Source: Chloroflexota bacterium (GTDB lineage: Bacteria; Chloroflexota; Chloroflexia; Thermomicrobiales; UBA6265). Taken from it: a stretch of DNA of 46,593 nucleotides. Under the pieces are notes generated by a model, which saw only the letters and a program-made list of their open reading frames with translations, made no database searches and had not been told where the DNA came from. The stretch lies in contig JAEWEG010000023.1 in the NCBI GenBank assembly GCA_023389575.1, positions 1 to 46,593 on the forward strand, in the 5' to 3' direction. Below, in pieces: positions 8,528 to 17,255 of this stretch; positions within the stretch are counted from its first letter, which is position 1, and each line of letters begins with the position of its first letter. The position numbers and the translations under genes are program-made.

Positions 8528-10126
8528 TTATTGATCCAGCCAAACATCGCTGAGCTGCCAGTAGATACCACCCACCGTGACCAGGTCCTTCACATTGGCC
8601 CGAACCGCCATCGTGGTCGGAATCGCGCCGATGAAGGTGTACACGGCATCGTCGGTGTTGAGTTCGACGACCTGCTGCCACAGGGCCAGCCGTTCGGCCT
8701 GGTCGGTGGTCTGGTTGGCCTGGGCGATCAGTTCGCGAATTTCGGGATTGTCATACCCGGCATAGTTCGCCAGGCTGGTGTCGCTCCACCAACCGCTCTG
8801 GCCGTCCGGATCCACCGGCGTCATGCCGCCCTGGAGGCAGCCCATCTCGCCTTCGCGAGCCGTCCACAGGTCCACCCAGGTCGTCCGCTCAAGCGTCTCG
8901 ATCGTGGTGCGAATGCCCACTTCGTCGAGTTGCGCCTTGGCGATCTGGGCGATGGTGGCATCGGTCGGCCGGTTGATGATGCTGAACGTGATGTCGATCC
9001 CGTCCGGGTATCCGGCCTCGGCCAGCAGTTCCCTGGCGCGGTCCGGGTTGTACTCCGCCTGCGGTCCCTCGATGTAGAACCACGACTCCGGCAGGAAGGC
9101 GATCGCGAGGGTGTACCCGGTGCCGAAGCTGATGTTGTCGATGATGGCCTGGCGGTCCAGCGCGGCCGCCACGGCCTGCCGCAGCAGCTTGTTGTCGAAC
9201 GGCGCCTTGGTCGGGTTCAGCGCGATGATGTACGGCGTGGCGTGCGAAACCGGGATCACCTCGATGTCCTGGTTCGCCTGGAGGGTGGCCACATCGCGCG
9301 GGTTGATCCGCTCGTTGACCTCGAACTGGCCGCTCTGGAGGTTGAGCAGGCGCACGGAGTCGTCCGGCACGCCCTCGATCACCACGCCATCAAGGTAGGG
9401 GAGCGCTTCACCGTCCGGCGCGGTCTCCCAATACTCCTCGAATCGCTCGAACGTCGCGGTCGCGCCCGGCTCCCACGAGACCGTCTTGAACGGGCCCGAT
9501 CCGATGCCTGTCAGCTGGAAATCGTCACCCATCGATTCCACCGCGGTTGGCGACACAATCGGCACCGCGCCCATGTTGGTCAGGAACGGTGTGTTCGGGC
9601 TAACCAGCGTAATCACCAGCGTGCCTGGCGTGGAAGCATCGATCGTGTCGATCACGCGCAGGCGGTCGGCGGAGGAATACGACGACCCTTCCTGCTTGTA
9701 GCGCTCCAGGTTCCACTTGATCGCCTCGCCATCCAGTGGGGTGCCGTCGTGGAAGGTCACACCCTCAACCAGCGTGAAGGTATAGGTGAGTCCATCCTCG
9801 CTGATCGACCATTCCGAGGCGAGTTCCGGGATCAATTCGCCAGTCGAGCTGATCTCCAGGATGGAGTTGTACATGAACCGGTAGGTGATCGAATCGCCCG
9901 ACGACAGCTTCGACGTGTACGGGTCGAGGCTGGTGATCGGGCCGACAACCGCCCCACGCAGCGTACCGCCGCGGACAGGAGTCGCGTCCTGGGCCAGGAC
10001 CTTGCCCTGAACACCCATCGCGAACGCGCCGGCGGTGGCCAGCGATAGCCCGAGGATCTGCCGCCGGCTGATGGAGAGGCCAAACGGGGTGATTGCCGCG
10101 CCACGTGTATCTGCTTCGAATGTCAT
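8528..10126 (-). CDS. Peptide-type ABC transporter substrate-binding protein (SBP4)
   Basis: A 532-residue family 5 extracellular solute-binding protein (DppA/OppA type). It has a Tat signal with SRRQILGL (Arg21-Arg22) and a likely signal peptidase cut before DATPVRGG; no lipobox Cys is seen. The mature start RGGTLRGAVVGPITSLDPYTSK and the TFHDGTPLDGEAIKWNLERY region are diagnostic. AAGGGG precedes the ATG. It is the fourth and last of a tandem set of paralogs on the minus strand and is closest in sequence to SBP3. The ligand may be a peptide, opine or other oligomeric solute. Confidence 0.9.
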   Translation of the reverse strand: MTFEADTRGAAITPFGLSISRRQILGLSLATAGAFAMGVQGKVLAQDATPVRGGTLRGAVVGPITSLDPYTSKLSSGDSITYRFMYNSILEISSTGELIPELASEWSISEDGLTYTFTLVEGVTFHDGTPLDGEAIKWNLERYKQEGSSYSSADRLRVIDTIDASTPGTLVITLVSPNTPFLTNMGAVPIVSPTAVESMGDDFQLTGIGSGPFKTVSWEPGATATFERFEEYWETAPDGEALPYLDGVVIEGVPDDSVRLLNLQSGQFEVNERINPRDVATLQANQDIEVIPVSHATPYIIALNPTKAPFDNKLLRQAVAAALDRQAIIDNISFGTGYTLAIAFLPESWFYIEGPQAEYNPDRARELLAEAGYPDGIDITFSIINRPTDATIAQIAKAQLDEVGIRTTIETLERTTWVDLWTAREGEMGCLQGGMTPVDPDGQSGWWSDTSLANYAGYDNPEIRELIAQANQTTDQAERLALWQQVVELNTDDAVYTFIGAIPTTMAVRANVKDLVTVGGIYWQLSDVWLDQ

Positions 10127-10164
10127 GGATGATGCCCCTTGCCGCGAACGGCGATAGTGACGAG

Positions 10165-10188
10165 CGGTTCCGGCCCATGCCGGAACCG
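10165..10188. repeat. Perfect inverted repeat between SBP3 and SBP4
   Basis: CGGTTCCGGC pairs with GCCGGAACCG around a CCAT loop in the 77-base spacer. There is no U-tract on the minus strand, so it may stabilise or pause mRNA rather than end it. Confidence 0.6.
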
Positions 10189-10203
10189 TGGTGCCTGGAT
10201 CGT

Positions 10204-11796
10204 TTAGTCGCTCCAGGCGCCGTGCAGCTTCCAGGTGGTGCTGTGAACGATCTCCAAATCCTGAAGCTCAACCCGCCGGGCAGCCGGGGCCGGCACGCAG
10301 CCCAGGAACACATAGGCGGCATCCTCCACCATGATCGACACCGCCTGTTCCCACAGCGCCAGGCGCTCGGCCCGGTCTACCGTCTGGTTTGACTGGTCGA
10401 TCAGATCCAGGATTTCCTGACTCTCATAGCCCGCGAAGTTGGCGACGTTGGTCGGGCTGAAGAACGGACTCTGGTCATCCGGATCGATCGAGGTGGCGCC
10501 TCGCTGCAGGATGCCAAGCTCACCGCCTCGCGCTGACCAGAGATCCACCCAGGTGGTGCGTTCCAGCACATCGATGGTGGTTCGGACGCCGACGGCCTCC
10601 AGTTGCGCCTTCACGATCTGCGCGATCTGGCTATCCATCGGACGATTGATGATGGATAGGGTCACCTCGATGCCGTCCGGGTACCCAGCTTCGGCCAGGG
10701 TAGCCTTCGCGGCTTCCGGGTCGAACACCTGTGCCGGGTCGTCCACGAAGAACCACGCGTCTTGCGGGAACGCGAACGACGACACATAGCCAGTGCCAAA
10801 CGAGATGTTGTCGATGAGGGACGCTCGATCGAGCGCCGCCGACACCGCCTTACGCAGCACGGGGTTGTCGAATGGCGCCTGGGTGACGTTCATCGCCACC
10901 AGGTAGGAGGTAGCCAGCGAGGTTTCGAGGATTTCGATGTTGGCGTCGGCCGCGATGGTCGAGGCATCTCGCGGATTCAGCCGCTCGTTAATCTGGAACT
11001 CGCCGCTGCGCAGGTTCAGCAATCGAACCGAGTCGTCCGGCACGCCGTCGATGATGAGTTCGTCGAGGTAGGGGTACGGCTCACCATCCGGGGCGATTTC
11101 CCAGTAGTTCTCGTTGCGGGCGAACACGGCCGTCGAACCCGGCTCCCACGAGACGAACGTGAACGGGCCAGACCCCACGCCCTGCAACTGAAAGTCCTCC
11201 CCAAGTGTCTCGACCGCCGTCGGCGAGACAATCGGGCAGCCGGAAACCATCGCCAGGAACGGCGCGTTGGGTACGCTCAGTGTCACCACCAGCGTCGTCG
11301 CGTCCGGCGTCTCGATGGCGGAAATCACTTGCAGGCGATCGGCGTTGGCGTGGGTTGAGCCCTCGGCCTTGTACCGCTCGAGGTTCCACTTGATCGCCTC
11401 GGCGTCGAGGGCCGTGCCATCGTGAAAGGTCACGCCATCCACCAGGGTGAAGGTGTACGTCAACTGGTCTTCGCTGATCGTCCAATCGGTCGCCAACTCT
11501 GGCACGATGTCGCCATTCAGAGAGACCTCCACCAGCGTGTTGTACAGCCCGTGGTACGCCATGCTGTCGCCCGAGCCCAGCAGCGAGGAGAAGGGATCGA
11601 GTGATGTAATTGGGCCGACAACCGCTCCCTTCACCGACCCGCCCCGCACGGGCGTCCCGCCATCCTGGGCCACGGCCACGGCGGAAAACGCGCCGGAGCC
11701 AATCCCCACTACCCCGGCCGAGGCGGCCGTCATCGTCATCAGGTGCCGCCTGGAAATCGTTCCCCGGGGCCTAGGGGTCATTGCGTCATGCGACAT
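10204..11796 (-). CDS. Peptide-type ABC transporter substrate-binding protein (SBP3)
   Basis: A family 5 SBP of 530 residues from the ATG at 11796. AAAAGGA about 10 bases upstream supports that start, while a longer in-frame start at 11850 runs through the intergenic hairpin. The Tat motif SRRHLMTM (Arg16-Arg17) precedes a hydrophobic run and DGGTPVRGG. The SBP core and the ERTTWVDLWSARGGELG segment match the three neighbours. One block, nt 11084-11127, is identical to the same block in SBP1 although the rest of the gene is closer to SBP4, suggesting gene conversion. Confidence 0.9.
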   Translation of the reverse strand: MSHDAMTPRPRGTISRRHLMTMTAASAGVVGIGSGAFSAVAVAQDGGTPVRGGSVKGAVVGPITSLDPFSSLLGSGDSMAYHGLYNTLVEVSLNGDIVPELATDWTISEDQLTYTFTLVDGVTFHDGTALDAEAIKWNLERYKAEGSTHANADRLQVISAIETPDATTLVVTLSVPNAPFLAMVSGCPIVSPTAVETLGEDFQLQGVGSGPFTFVSWEPGSTAVFARNENYWEIAPDGEPYPYLDELIIDGVPDDSVRLLNLRSGEFQINERLNPRDASTIAADANIEILETSLATSYLVAMNVTQAPFDNPVLRKAVSAALDRASLIDNISFGTGYVSSFAFPQDAWFFVDDPAQVFDPEAAKATLAEAGYPDGIEVTLSIINRPMDSQIAQIVKAQLEAVGVRTTIDVLERTTWVDLWSARGGELGILQRGATSIDPDDQSPFFSPTNVANFAGYESQEILDLIDQSNQTVDRAERLALWEQAVSIMVEDAAYVFLGCVPAPAARRVELQDLEIVHSTTWKLHGAWSD

Positions 11797-11830
11797 GCTT
11801 TGAACGTCCTTTTCATTGTCGCGCGAACTC

Positions 11831-11851
11831 CATGGCCGGAACTCGGCCATG
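11831..11851. repeat. Perfect inverted repeat between SBP2 and SBP3
   Basis: CATGGCCG pairs with CGGCCATG around GAACT in the short spacer upstream of SBP3. It is one of three hairpins, one in each spacer of the SBP array. Confidence 0.55.
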
Positions 11852-11863
11852 TCAGGCGGGAAA

Positions 11864-13465
11864 TCACTCTTCCACCCAGGTTTGGGTGTTCTCCCAGTAC
11901 ATTCCGCTCACGAATTCGAGGTCCCGCACGCTGGCGCTCACACCGGCAATCGTCGGAATCGCCCCGATGTACACATACACCGCGTCATCGACCACCAGCG
12001 CGGCGATCTCCCGCCATTTCGCCAGGCGCTGCTCGCGGTCGGTCACCGAGTTGGCTTCGTCGATCAGGCGCTGGATATCCTCGTTGTTGTAATCGGTCCA
12101 GTTGTTGAGGCTGTCCTTCTGGAAAATCCCCGATTCCCGGTCCGGGTCGGTCGGCGTCATCGCGCCTTGCAGCAGTCCCAACTGACCTTCGCCAGCCGCC
12201 CACAGGTCCACCCAGGTTGTGCGCTCCAATGACTCGATCGTCATCGTGATACCGACTTCCTCCAGTTGGGCCTTCATGATCTGGGCGATCTGGGTATCGA
12301 TCGTGCGGTTGATATGCGTCATCGTCACCTCGATCCCATCCGGATACCCAGCCTCGGCCAGCAAGGCCTTCGCCTGTTCCGGGTCGTACACCGGCGCTGG
12401 TTCGTCTATGTAGAACCAGGATCCCTTCGGGAAGGGAAGCGGAACCGTGTATCCCGTGCCGAACGAGATGTTGTCGACGATCGCCTGGCGATCGAGCGCG
12501 TGGGAGACCGCCTGCCGTAGCGCCTTGTTGTCGAACGGCGCGATGTTCGGATTCATCGCGACCAGGTTGGGCACCGCGTGAGGCGTTTCCACCAGCACCA
12601 CGTTCGGATCCGCCTGGACCGAAGCGATATCGCGCGGATTCACCCGTTCCAGGATCTGGAACTGGCCGCTGCGCAGGTTCAGCAGCCGCACCGAATCGTC
12701 TGGCACACCTTCAATCTCGTACTGGTCGAGATACGGGAACGGCTCGCCATCCGGCGCGATCTCCCAGTAATCCTCGTTGCGCACGAACACGGCCAATGAG
12801 CCCGGCTCCCACGACTCCACCTTGAATGGACCGGATCCAACGCCATGCAGCGACAGGTCCTCGCCCATTTCCTCCACCGCCGTGGGGGAGACGATGTGGC
12901 AGGTGGTCAGCGTGTCCATGAGGGGCGCCGAGGGTCGCGACAGGTTCAGGACGAGGGTCGTGGCGTCCGGTGCGTCCACGGTCTCGATCACGCGGAGTTT
13001 GCCGGCCCCGTTGAAGGTCGAATCCTCACCGATGTAGCGTTCGATGTTGAACTTGATCGCGGCCGCGTCCAGCGTGGTGCCGTCGTGGAACGTCACGCCC
13101 TCCACGATCGTGAAGGTGTAGGTCAGCCCGTCCTCGCTGATCGTCCACTCGCTCGCGAGTTCCGGCACGAACTCGCTTTCGCCAGAAACCTCGATCAGGT
13201 TGTTGTAGATCGCCCGGTACGCGATGAAGTCACCCGAGGCGGCCTTTGAGGTGTACGGGTCCAGACTGGTGATCGGCAGCGCGACCGCCCCCCGAACTGT
13301 TCCACCCCGCACTGGTGTTGCGTCCTGGGCGAGGGCGTAGTGTCCACCGAGGGCGAACGCGCCAGCGGCTCCGGCCGTCATCGCCAGCAGATGCCGCCGC
13401 GAAAGCTGGTATCCCTGTGGTGCCTCACCGGTATGTGCATTTCCAGAATTGGCTATGGTCTCCAT
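11864..13465 (-). CDS. Peptide-type ABC transporter substrate-binding protein (SBP2)
   Basis: A 533-residue family 5 SBP. The Tat signal contains LSRRHLLAM (Arg23-Arg24), and a cut before DATPVRGG is likely. It shares long identical stretches with SBP1, for example HINRTIDTQIAQIMKAQLEE and ESLERTTWVD, so the two are a recent duplicate pair. Its middle part (ESWEPGSLAVFVRNEDYWE) differs from SBP1, which there matches SBP3. AGGAGC precedes the ATG. It probably delivers solute to the DppBC channel encoded upstream. Confidence 0.9.
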   Translation of the reverse strand: METIANSGNAHTGEAPQGYQLSRRHLLAMTAGAAGAFALGGHYALAQDATPVRGGTVRGAVALPITSLDPYTSKAASGDFIAYRAIYNNLIEVSGESEFVPELASEWTISEDGLTYTFTIVEGVTFHDGTTLDAAAIKFNIERYIGEDSTFNGAGKLRVIETVDAPDATTLVLNLSRPSAPLMDTLTTCHIVSPTAVEEMGEDLSLHGVGSGPFKVESWEPGSLAVFVRNEDYWEIAPDGEPFPYLDQYEIEGVPDDSVRLLNLRSGQFQILERVNPRDIASVQADPNVVLVETPHAVPNLVAMNPNIAPFDNKALRQAVSHALDRQAIVDNISFGTGYTVPLPFPKGSWFYIDEPAPVYDPEQAKALLAEAGYPDGIEVTMTHINRTIDTQIAQIMKAQLEEVGITMTIESLERTTWVDLWAAGEGQLGLLQGAMTPTDPDRESGIFQKDSLNNWTDYNNEDIQRLIDEANSVTDREQRLAKWREIAALVVDDAVYVYIGAIPTIAGVSASVRDLEFVSGMYWENTQTWVEE

Positions 13466-13552
13466 CGTCGAATTGCTCCTGCCGAACCGCTGGCGGCTGA
13501 TCGCCGCTGCACGCCTGTCGCGCGCTGATTGATTGGGACCCGGAGGCAGTGC

Positions 13553-13576
13553 GGCCCCCGCCGGAAGGCCGGGGAC
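13553..13576. repeat. GC-rich hairpin between SBP1 and SBP2
   Basis: GGCCCCCGCC and GGCCGGGGACC can pair imperfectly around GGAA in the 128-base spacer. It is comparable in position to the hairpins at 10165 and 11831. Confidence 0.45.
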
Positions 13577-13593
13577 CTGCGCTGTGAGATGCG

Positions 13594-15201
13594 TTACTCG
13601 TCAATCCCTGTCCTGGTGCCGTCCCAGACCTGGCCACCCATGAAGGCCACGTCGCGCACATTCGCGCGAACCCCGGCAATCGTTGGAATCGCGCCGATGA
13701 ACACATACACCGCTTCGTCCACGACCAGTGCCGTGATGTCCTTCCAGATCGCGAGTCGCGCTTCCTGGTCGGTCACCGCGTTGCTCTGCTCGATCAATTC
13801 CTGCAGTTCCGGATTATTCCACTTGGTCCAGTTCGACAGGTTGTCGGTGCGGAAAATACCGGTCTGCGCATCCGGATCGGTCGGCGCCATGCCTCCCTGC
13901 AGCAATCCGAGCTGCCCCTCACCAGCCGCCCACATGTCTACCCAGGTTGTGCGCTCCAGGGACTCGATGGTCATCGTGATGCCGACTTCTTCCAGTTGCG
14001 CCTTCATGATCTGGGCGATCTGGGTGTCGATCGTGCGATTGATGTGCGTCATCGTCACCTCGATGCCATCCGGATACCCCGCCTCGGCCAGCAAGGCCTT
14101 CGCCTTTTCCGGGTCGTACACCGGGGTCGGCTCGTCGATGAAGAACCAGGCATCCTTCGGGAACGGCATCGGCGTGACGTAGCCAGTGCCGAAGCTGATG
14201 TTGTCGACAATCGCCTGGCGATCGAGCGCGTGGGACACGGCCTGGCGCAGCAACTTGTTGTCGAATGGGGCCACATTGGGATTCATCGCCACCAGGTTTG
14301 GCGTGGCGTGCGAGGTCTCCACGGTCACGATGTTCGAGTCACCGGCCACCGACGCGATGTCGCGCGGGTTGATTCGCTCCACGATCTGGAACTCACCACT
14401 CCGCAGGTTCAGCACCCGCACCGAGTCATCGGGAATGCCATCCACGACAAGCTCGTCCAGCAAGGGATAGGGCTCGCCATCCGGGGCGATTTCCCAGTAG
14501 TTCTCGTTGCGGGCGAACACCGCCGTCGATCCCGGCTCCCACGACACGAACGTGAACGGTCCGGAGCCCACGCCGTGGAGTGACAGATCCTCGCCCATCT
14601 CCTCGATCGCTTTCGGCGACACGATGTGGACGGATGACAGTGTGACCAGGAACGGAGCCGACGGTGTGGACAACGTGATCATCAGTGAGGCCGGATCGGA
14701 GGCATCGATGCTCTCGATCACCCGCAGCTTGTCCGCGTTGGGGAAGCTGGAGCCTTCCGCCATATTGCGCTCGAGGTTGACCTTGATCGCGGCCGCGTCG
14801 AGTGTGGTGCCGTCGTGGAACGTCACGCCCTCCACGATGGTGAAGGTGTAGGTCAGTTCGTCCTCGCTGATCGTCCACTCTGTGGCGAGTTCCGGGTAGA
14901 TTTCACCGGTTCCGCCGATGTCGATCAGGTTGTTGTACATCGCCCGATAGCACACCTGGTCGCCGGACGCCGCCTTTGAGGTGTATGGGTCCATGCTCGT
15001 GGTGGGCGAAACGACCGCTCCCCGTAGCGATCCACCACGGACCACCTCGCCATCCTGCGCGGCGGCCCCAATGGCGGCGCCTCCACCCAGGGCCAATGCC
15101 CCGGCTCCCGCCGCAGTCATCGTCAGCAGTTGCCGTCGCGTCACACGTCCATCGAAGAGCGAGACGTCCATTGAATGATTCGCGCGTTCCAGGTCTTTCA
15201 T
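13594..15201 (-). CDS. Peptide-type ABC transporter substrate-binding protein (SBP1)
   Basis: A 535-residue family 5 SBP, the first of four in the transcription order and directly downstream of the permease genes. The Tat motif TRRQLLTM (Arg22-Arg23) is followed by an Ala/Gly-rich hydrophobic run ending AAAQDG. GGAGA stands about 8 bases before the ATG. The family core RGGSLRGAVVSPTTSMDPY and the TFHDGTTLDAAAIKVNLERN segment are present. It is closest overall to SBP2 but has a block (nt 14477-14520) identical to SBP3. The ligand is unknown. Confidence 0.92.
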   Translation of the reverse strand: MKDLERANHSMDVSLFDGRVTRRQLLTMTAAGAGALALGGGAAIGAAAQDGEVVRGGSLRGAVVSPTTSMDPYTSKAASGDQVCYRAMYNNLIDIGGTGEIYPELATEWTISEDELTYTFTIVEGVTFHDGTTLDAAAIKVNLERNMAEGSSFPNADKLRVIESIDASDPASLMITLSTPSAPFLVTLSSVHIVSPKAIEEMGEDLSLHGVGSGPFTFVSWEPGSTAVFARNENYWEIAPDGEPYPLLDELVVDGIPDDSVRVLNLRSGEFQIVERINPRDIASVAGDSNIVTVETSHATPNLVAMNPNVAPFDNKLLRQAVSHALDRQAIVDNISFGTGYVTPMPFPKDAWFFIDEPTPVYDPEKAKALLAEAGYPDGIEVTMTHINRTIDTQIAQIMKAQLEEVGITMTIESLERTTWVDMWAAGEGQLGLLQGGMAPTDPDAQTGIFRTDNLSNWTKWNNPELQELIEQSNAVTDQEARLAIWKDITALVVDEAVYVFIGAIPTIAGVRANVRDVAFMGGQVWDGTRTGIDE

Positions 15202-15284
15202 CGTCTATCTCCAAACATCGATCACCAACTCATCACTCGGGCCCGGCAGGGATGTAAACGAAGCAACTCCTCTCCAAGAGACTG

Positions 15285-16205
15285 TTACCGTCCCCGCATT
15301 CGGGGGTCGAAAATGTCACGAAGTCCATCGCCAAGGAACACGAAGCCGAAGGTCGTGATCGAAATCGCCAGGCCGGGGAAGATGCTCAGCCAGGGTGCCA
15401 GCGTCAGGAATGGATATCCGCCCTGCAGCATGCTGCCCCAGCTTGGATCGGGCGGAATGGCGCCCAGGCCGACGAAGCTCAGGGCCGCCTCGGTCAGGAT
15501 CGCGCCGGCGCTGCCGGTCGAAATCGCCACGATCAGGGGGGCGGTACCGTTCGGGAGGATGTGCCGGGCCAGGATGCGAGCGTTGTGGGCGCCGCTGGCT
15601 CGCGCCGCGTGGACGTATTCGGTCGACTTGATGCGCAACACCTCGCCACGGGCAAGCCGGGCGTAGCCGGGGATGCCCACGATTCCGATGGCGATCATCG
15701 CGTTGGTGATGCCAGGTCCGAGCGTCGAAGCGATCGCGATGGCGAGCAGGACGGCCGGAAACGCCTGGATCGCCTCGGTGAACCGCATGATCACCGTGCC
15801 GATCCTGCCCTCCCAGAATCCCGCGATCATGCCCATCGGCACACCGATCGACACGCTGATGCCAAGGGCCAGCGCGGCGACACCCAGCGAGATCCGCGCG
15901 CCATGCACCAGGCGGCCATACACATCGCGGCCAAGCTCATCCGTACCAAACGGGTGCGCCCAAGAAGGCGATAGCAGCGTCTGGTCCAGTACCGGGACGC
16001 CAACATTCCACGGCGCCAGCAACGGGGCGAAGATCGCGACCATCGTCATCAGTCCCACGATCGCAATCCCGATCATGGCCTGCTTGCTTCGCCGGATGGG
16101 GCGAAGGATCCGCTGGGCTCGGCTGGGCGTGGCAGTTACTGGCGAGGCCAGCGTTGGAGTCGCAACCACTGCGTTAGTTGTTGATGCGCGGATCGAGAAG
16201 GCCAT
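15285..16205 (-). CDS. DppC-type ABC transporter permease
   Basis: The protein has 306 residues from the ATG at 16205 (MAFSIRAST), preceded by GGGAGTGG. Longer in-frame starts lie deep inside the upstream permease gene. The N-terminal OppC-type helix (QAMIGIAIVGLMTMVAIFAPLLAP) is followed by the DELGRDVYGRLVHGARISL segment and five more helices. The EAA-type loop with GxxxxxxxLP (ARHILPNGTAPLI) contacts an ATPase. Start and stop of dppC and dppB overlap by 32 bases, so translation is coupled. No ATPase gene follows. Confidence 0.92.
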   Translation of the reverse strand: MAFSIRASTTNAVVATPTLASPVTATPSRAQRILRPIRRSKQAMIGIAIVGLMTMVAIFAPLLAPWNVGVPVLDQTLLSPSWAHPFGTDELGRDVYGRLVHGARISLGVAALALGISVSIGVPMGMIAGFWEGRIGTVIMRFTEAIQAFPAVLLAIAIASTLGPGITNAMIAIGIVGIPGYARLARGEVLRIKSTEYVHAARASGAHNARILARHILPNGTAPLIVAISTGSAGAILTEAALSFVGLGAIPPDPSWGSMLQGGYPFLTLAPWLSIFPGLAISITTFGFVFLGDGLRDIFDPRMRGR

Positions 16206-17121
16206 AAAGCACATCCACTCCCAGGTTGATAAGGACGACAAACACAGCCACCACCAGCGTTCCGGCCTGTACCACCGGGAAATCACGCGTGAAGATGGCG
16301 GACACCAGCAAACTACCCACGCCTGGGATGAGGAAAATGCTTTCGATGATCAGCGAGCCGCTGAGCAGGTTGCCCATGGCCAGCCCCAGCACCGTCACCG
16401 CCGGGATCAGCGAGTTGCGCAGCGCGTGCCGGAACAGCACCACGCTGCTCGCCAGCCCTTTCGCCCGTGCGGTCCGGATGTAATCGTCCTGCAGGACTTC
16501 CAGCAGGCTCGAGCGTATCTGGCGCGTGAGCGACCCCGCCCCGCCCACGCCCATCGCCAGCGCCGGCAGAAACATGTGCTTCAGGCTCAATAGCGGGTTC
16601 TCGGTGAACTTTTCATACCCCGATGACGGTAACCAGCCGAGCTTCACGGAGAACAGCATCACCATCAGGATGGCCAGCCAGAATCCCGGCACCGCCAGTC
16701 CCATCACACTGAATCCACTGGCGACCAGGTCGAGCCATCGTCCGCGATGCGTCGCCGCCAGGATGCCCAGGGGCACCGAAATCACGATCATGATCACCAT
16801 GGCGTAGGCCGCGAGGTAGGCGGATACCGGCAAGCGAGTGACAAGCGAATCCGCCACTGGCTGTTTCGTCGCCGCCGATCGCCCCAGGTCCCCCTGGAAC
16901 AGGTTGCCCACCCACGTCACGTACTGCACCGGCACCGGCCGATCCAGGTTGAGGTCGGCGCGCATCTTGGCCACCGCTTCGTCATCGAGATCCATGCCCG
17001 GTCCCAGCATGCCTGTCACCGGATCGCCCGGCAGGAAAAACATGAGGCTAAACACGAGCATGCTCATGAATATGAGAACCGGGATTGTTTCTACGAGTCG
17101 CTGTCCAATGTATCGAATCAC
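16174..17121 (-). CDS. DppB-type ABC transporter permease
   Basis: A 315-residue permease beginning at a GTG (17121) that is set up by AAGGTGAG five bases upstream. This gives the standard family start VIRYIGQRLVETIPVL. An upstream in-frame ATG at 17181 would add a non-family tail. The conserved FFLPGDPVTGMLGPG loop, DLGRSAATKQPV, six membrane segments and the RHALRNSLIPAVT coupling loop are all visible. It forms the inner-membrane channel together with DppC for solute delivered by one or more of the four downstream SBPs. Confidence 0.92.
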   Translation of the reverse strand: MIRYIGQRLVETIPVLIFMSMLVFSLMFFLPGDPVTGMLGPGMDLDDEAVAKMRADLNLDRPVPVQYVTWVGNLFQGDLGRSAATKQPVADSLVTRLPVSAYLAAYAMVIMIVISVPLGILAATHRGRWLDLVASGFSVMGLAVPGFWLAILMVMLFSVKLGWLPSSGYEKFTENPLLSLKHMFLPALAMGVGGAGSLTRQIRSSLLEVLQDDYIRTARAKGLASSVVLFRHALRNSLIPAVTVLGLAMGNLLSGSLIIESIFLIPGVGSLLVSAIFTRDFPVVQAGTLVVAVFVVLINLGVDVLYGLLDPRINN

Positions 17122-17255
17122 GAGTCTCACCTTGCCGAAAGACAGGACAAATGCCTGGACGTCTCCGCCGCGTTCCCACATTTCGCGTAAGCGAAACCTG
17201 CGGCCATACCGGGTTCATGACGAATAGCTTGTCGATGGTGATGTACCGGAGCGGG

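Noticed and set aside
8453..10048. Long open frame on the plus strand (531 codons)
   Set aside because: It is antisense to SBP4; the composition is Arg/His-rich shadow sequence of a high-GC gene, without motifs.
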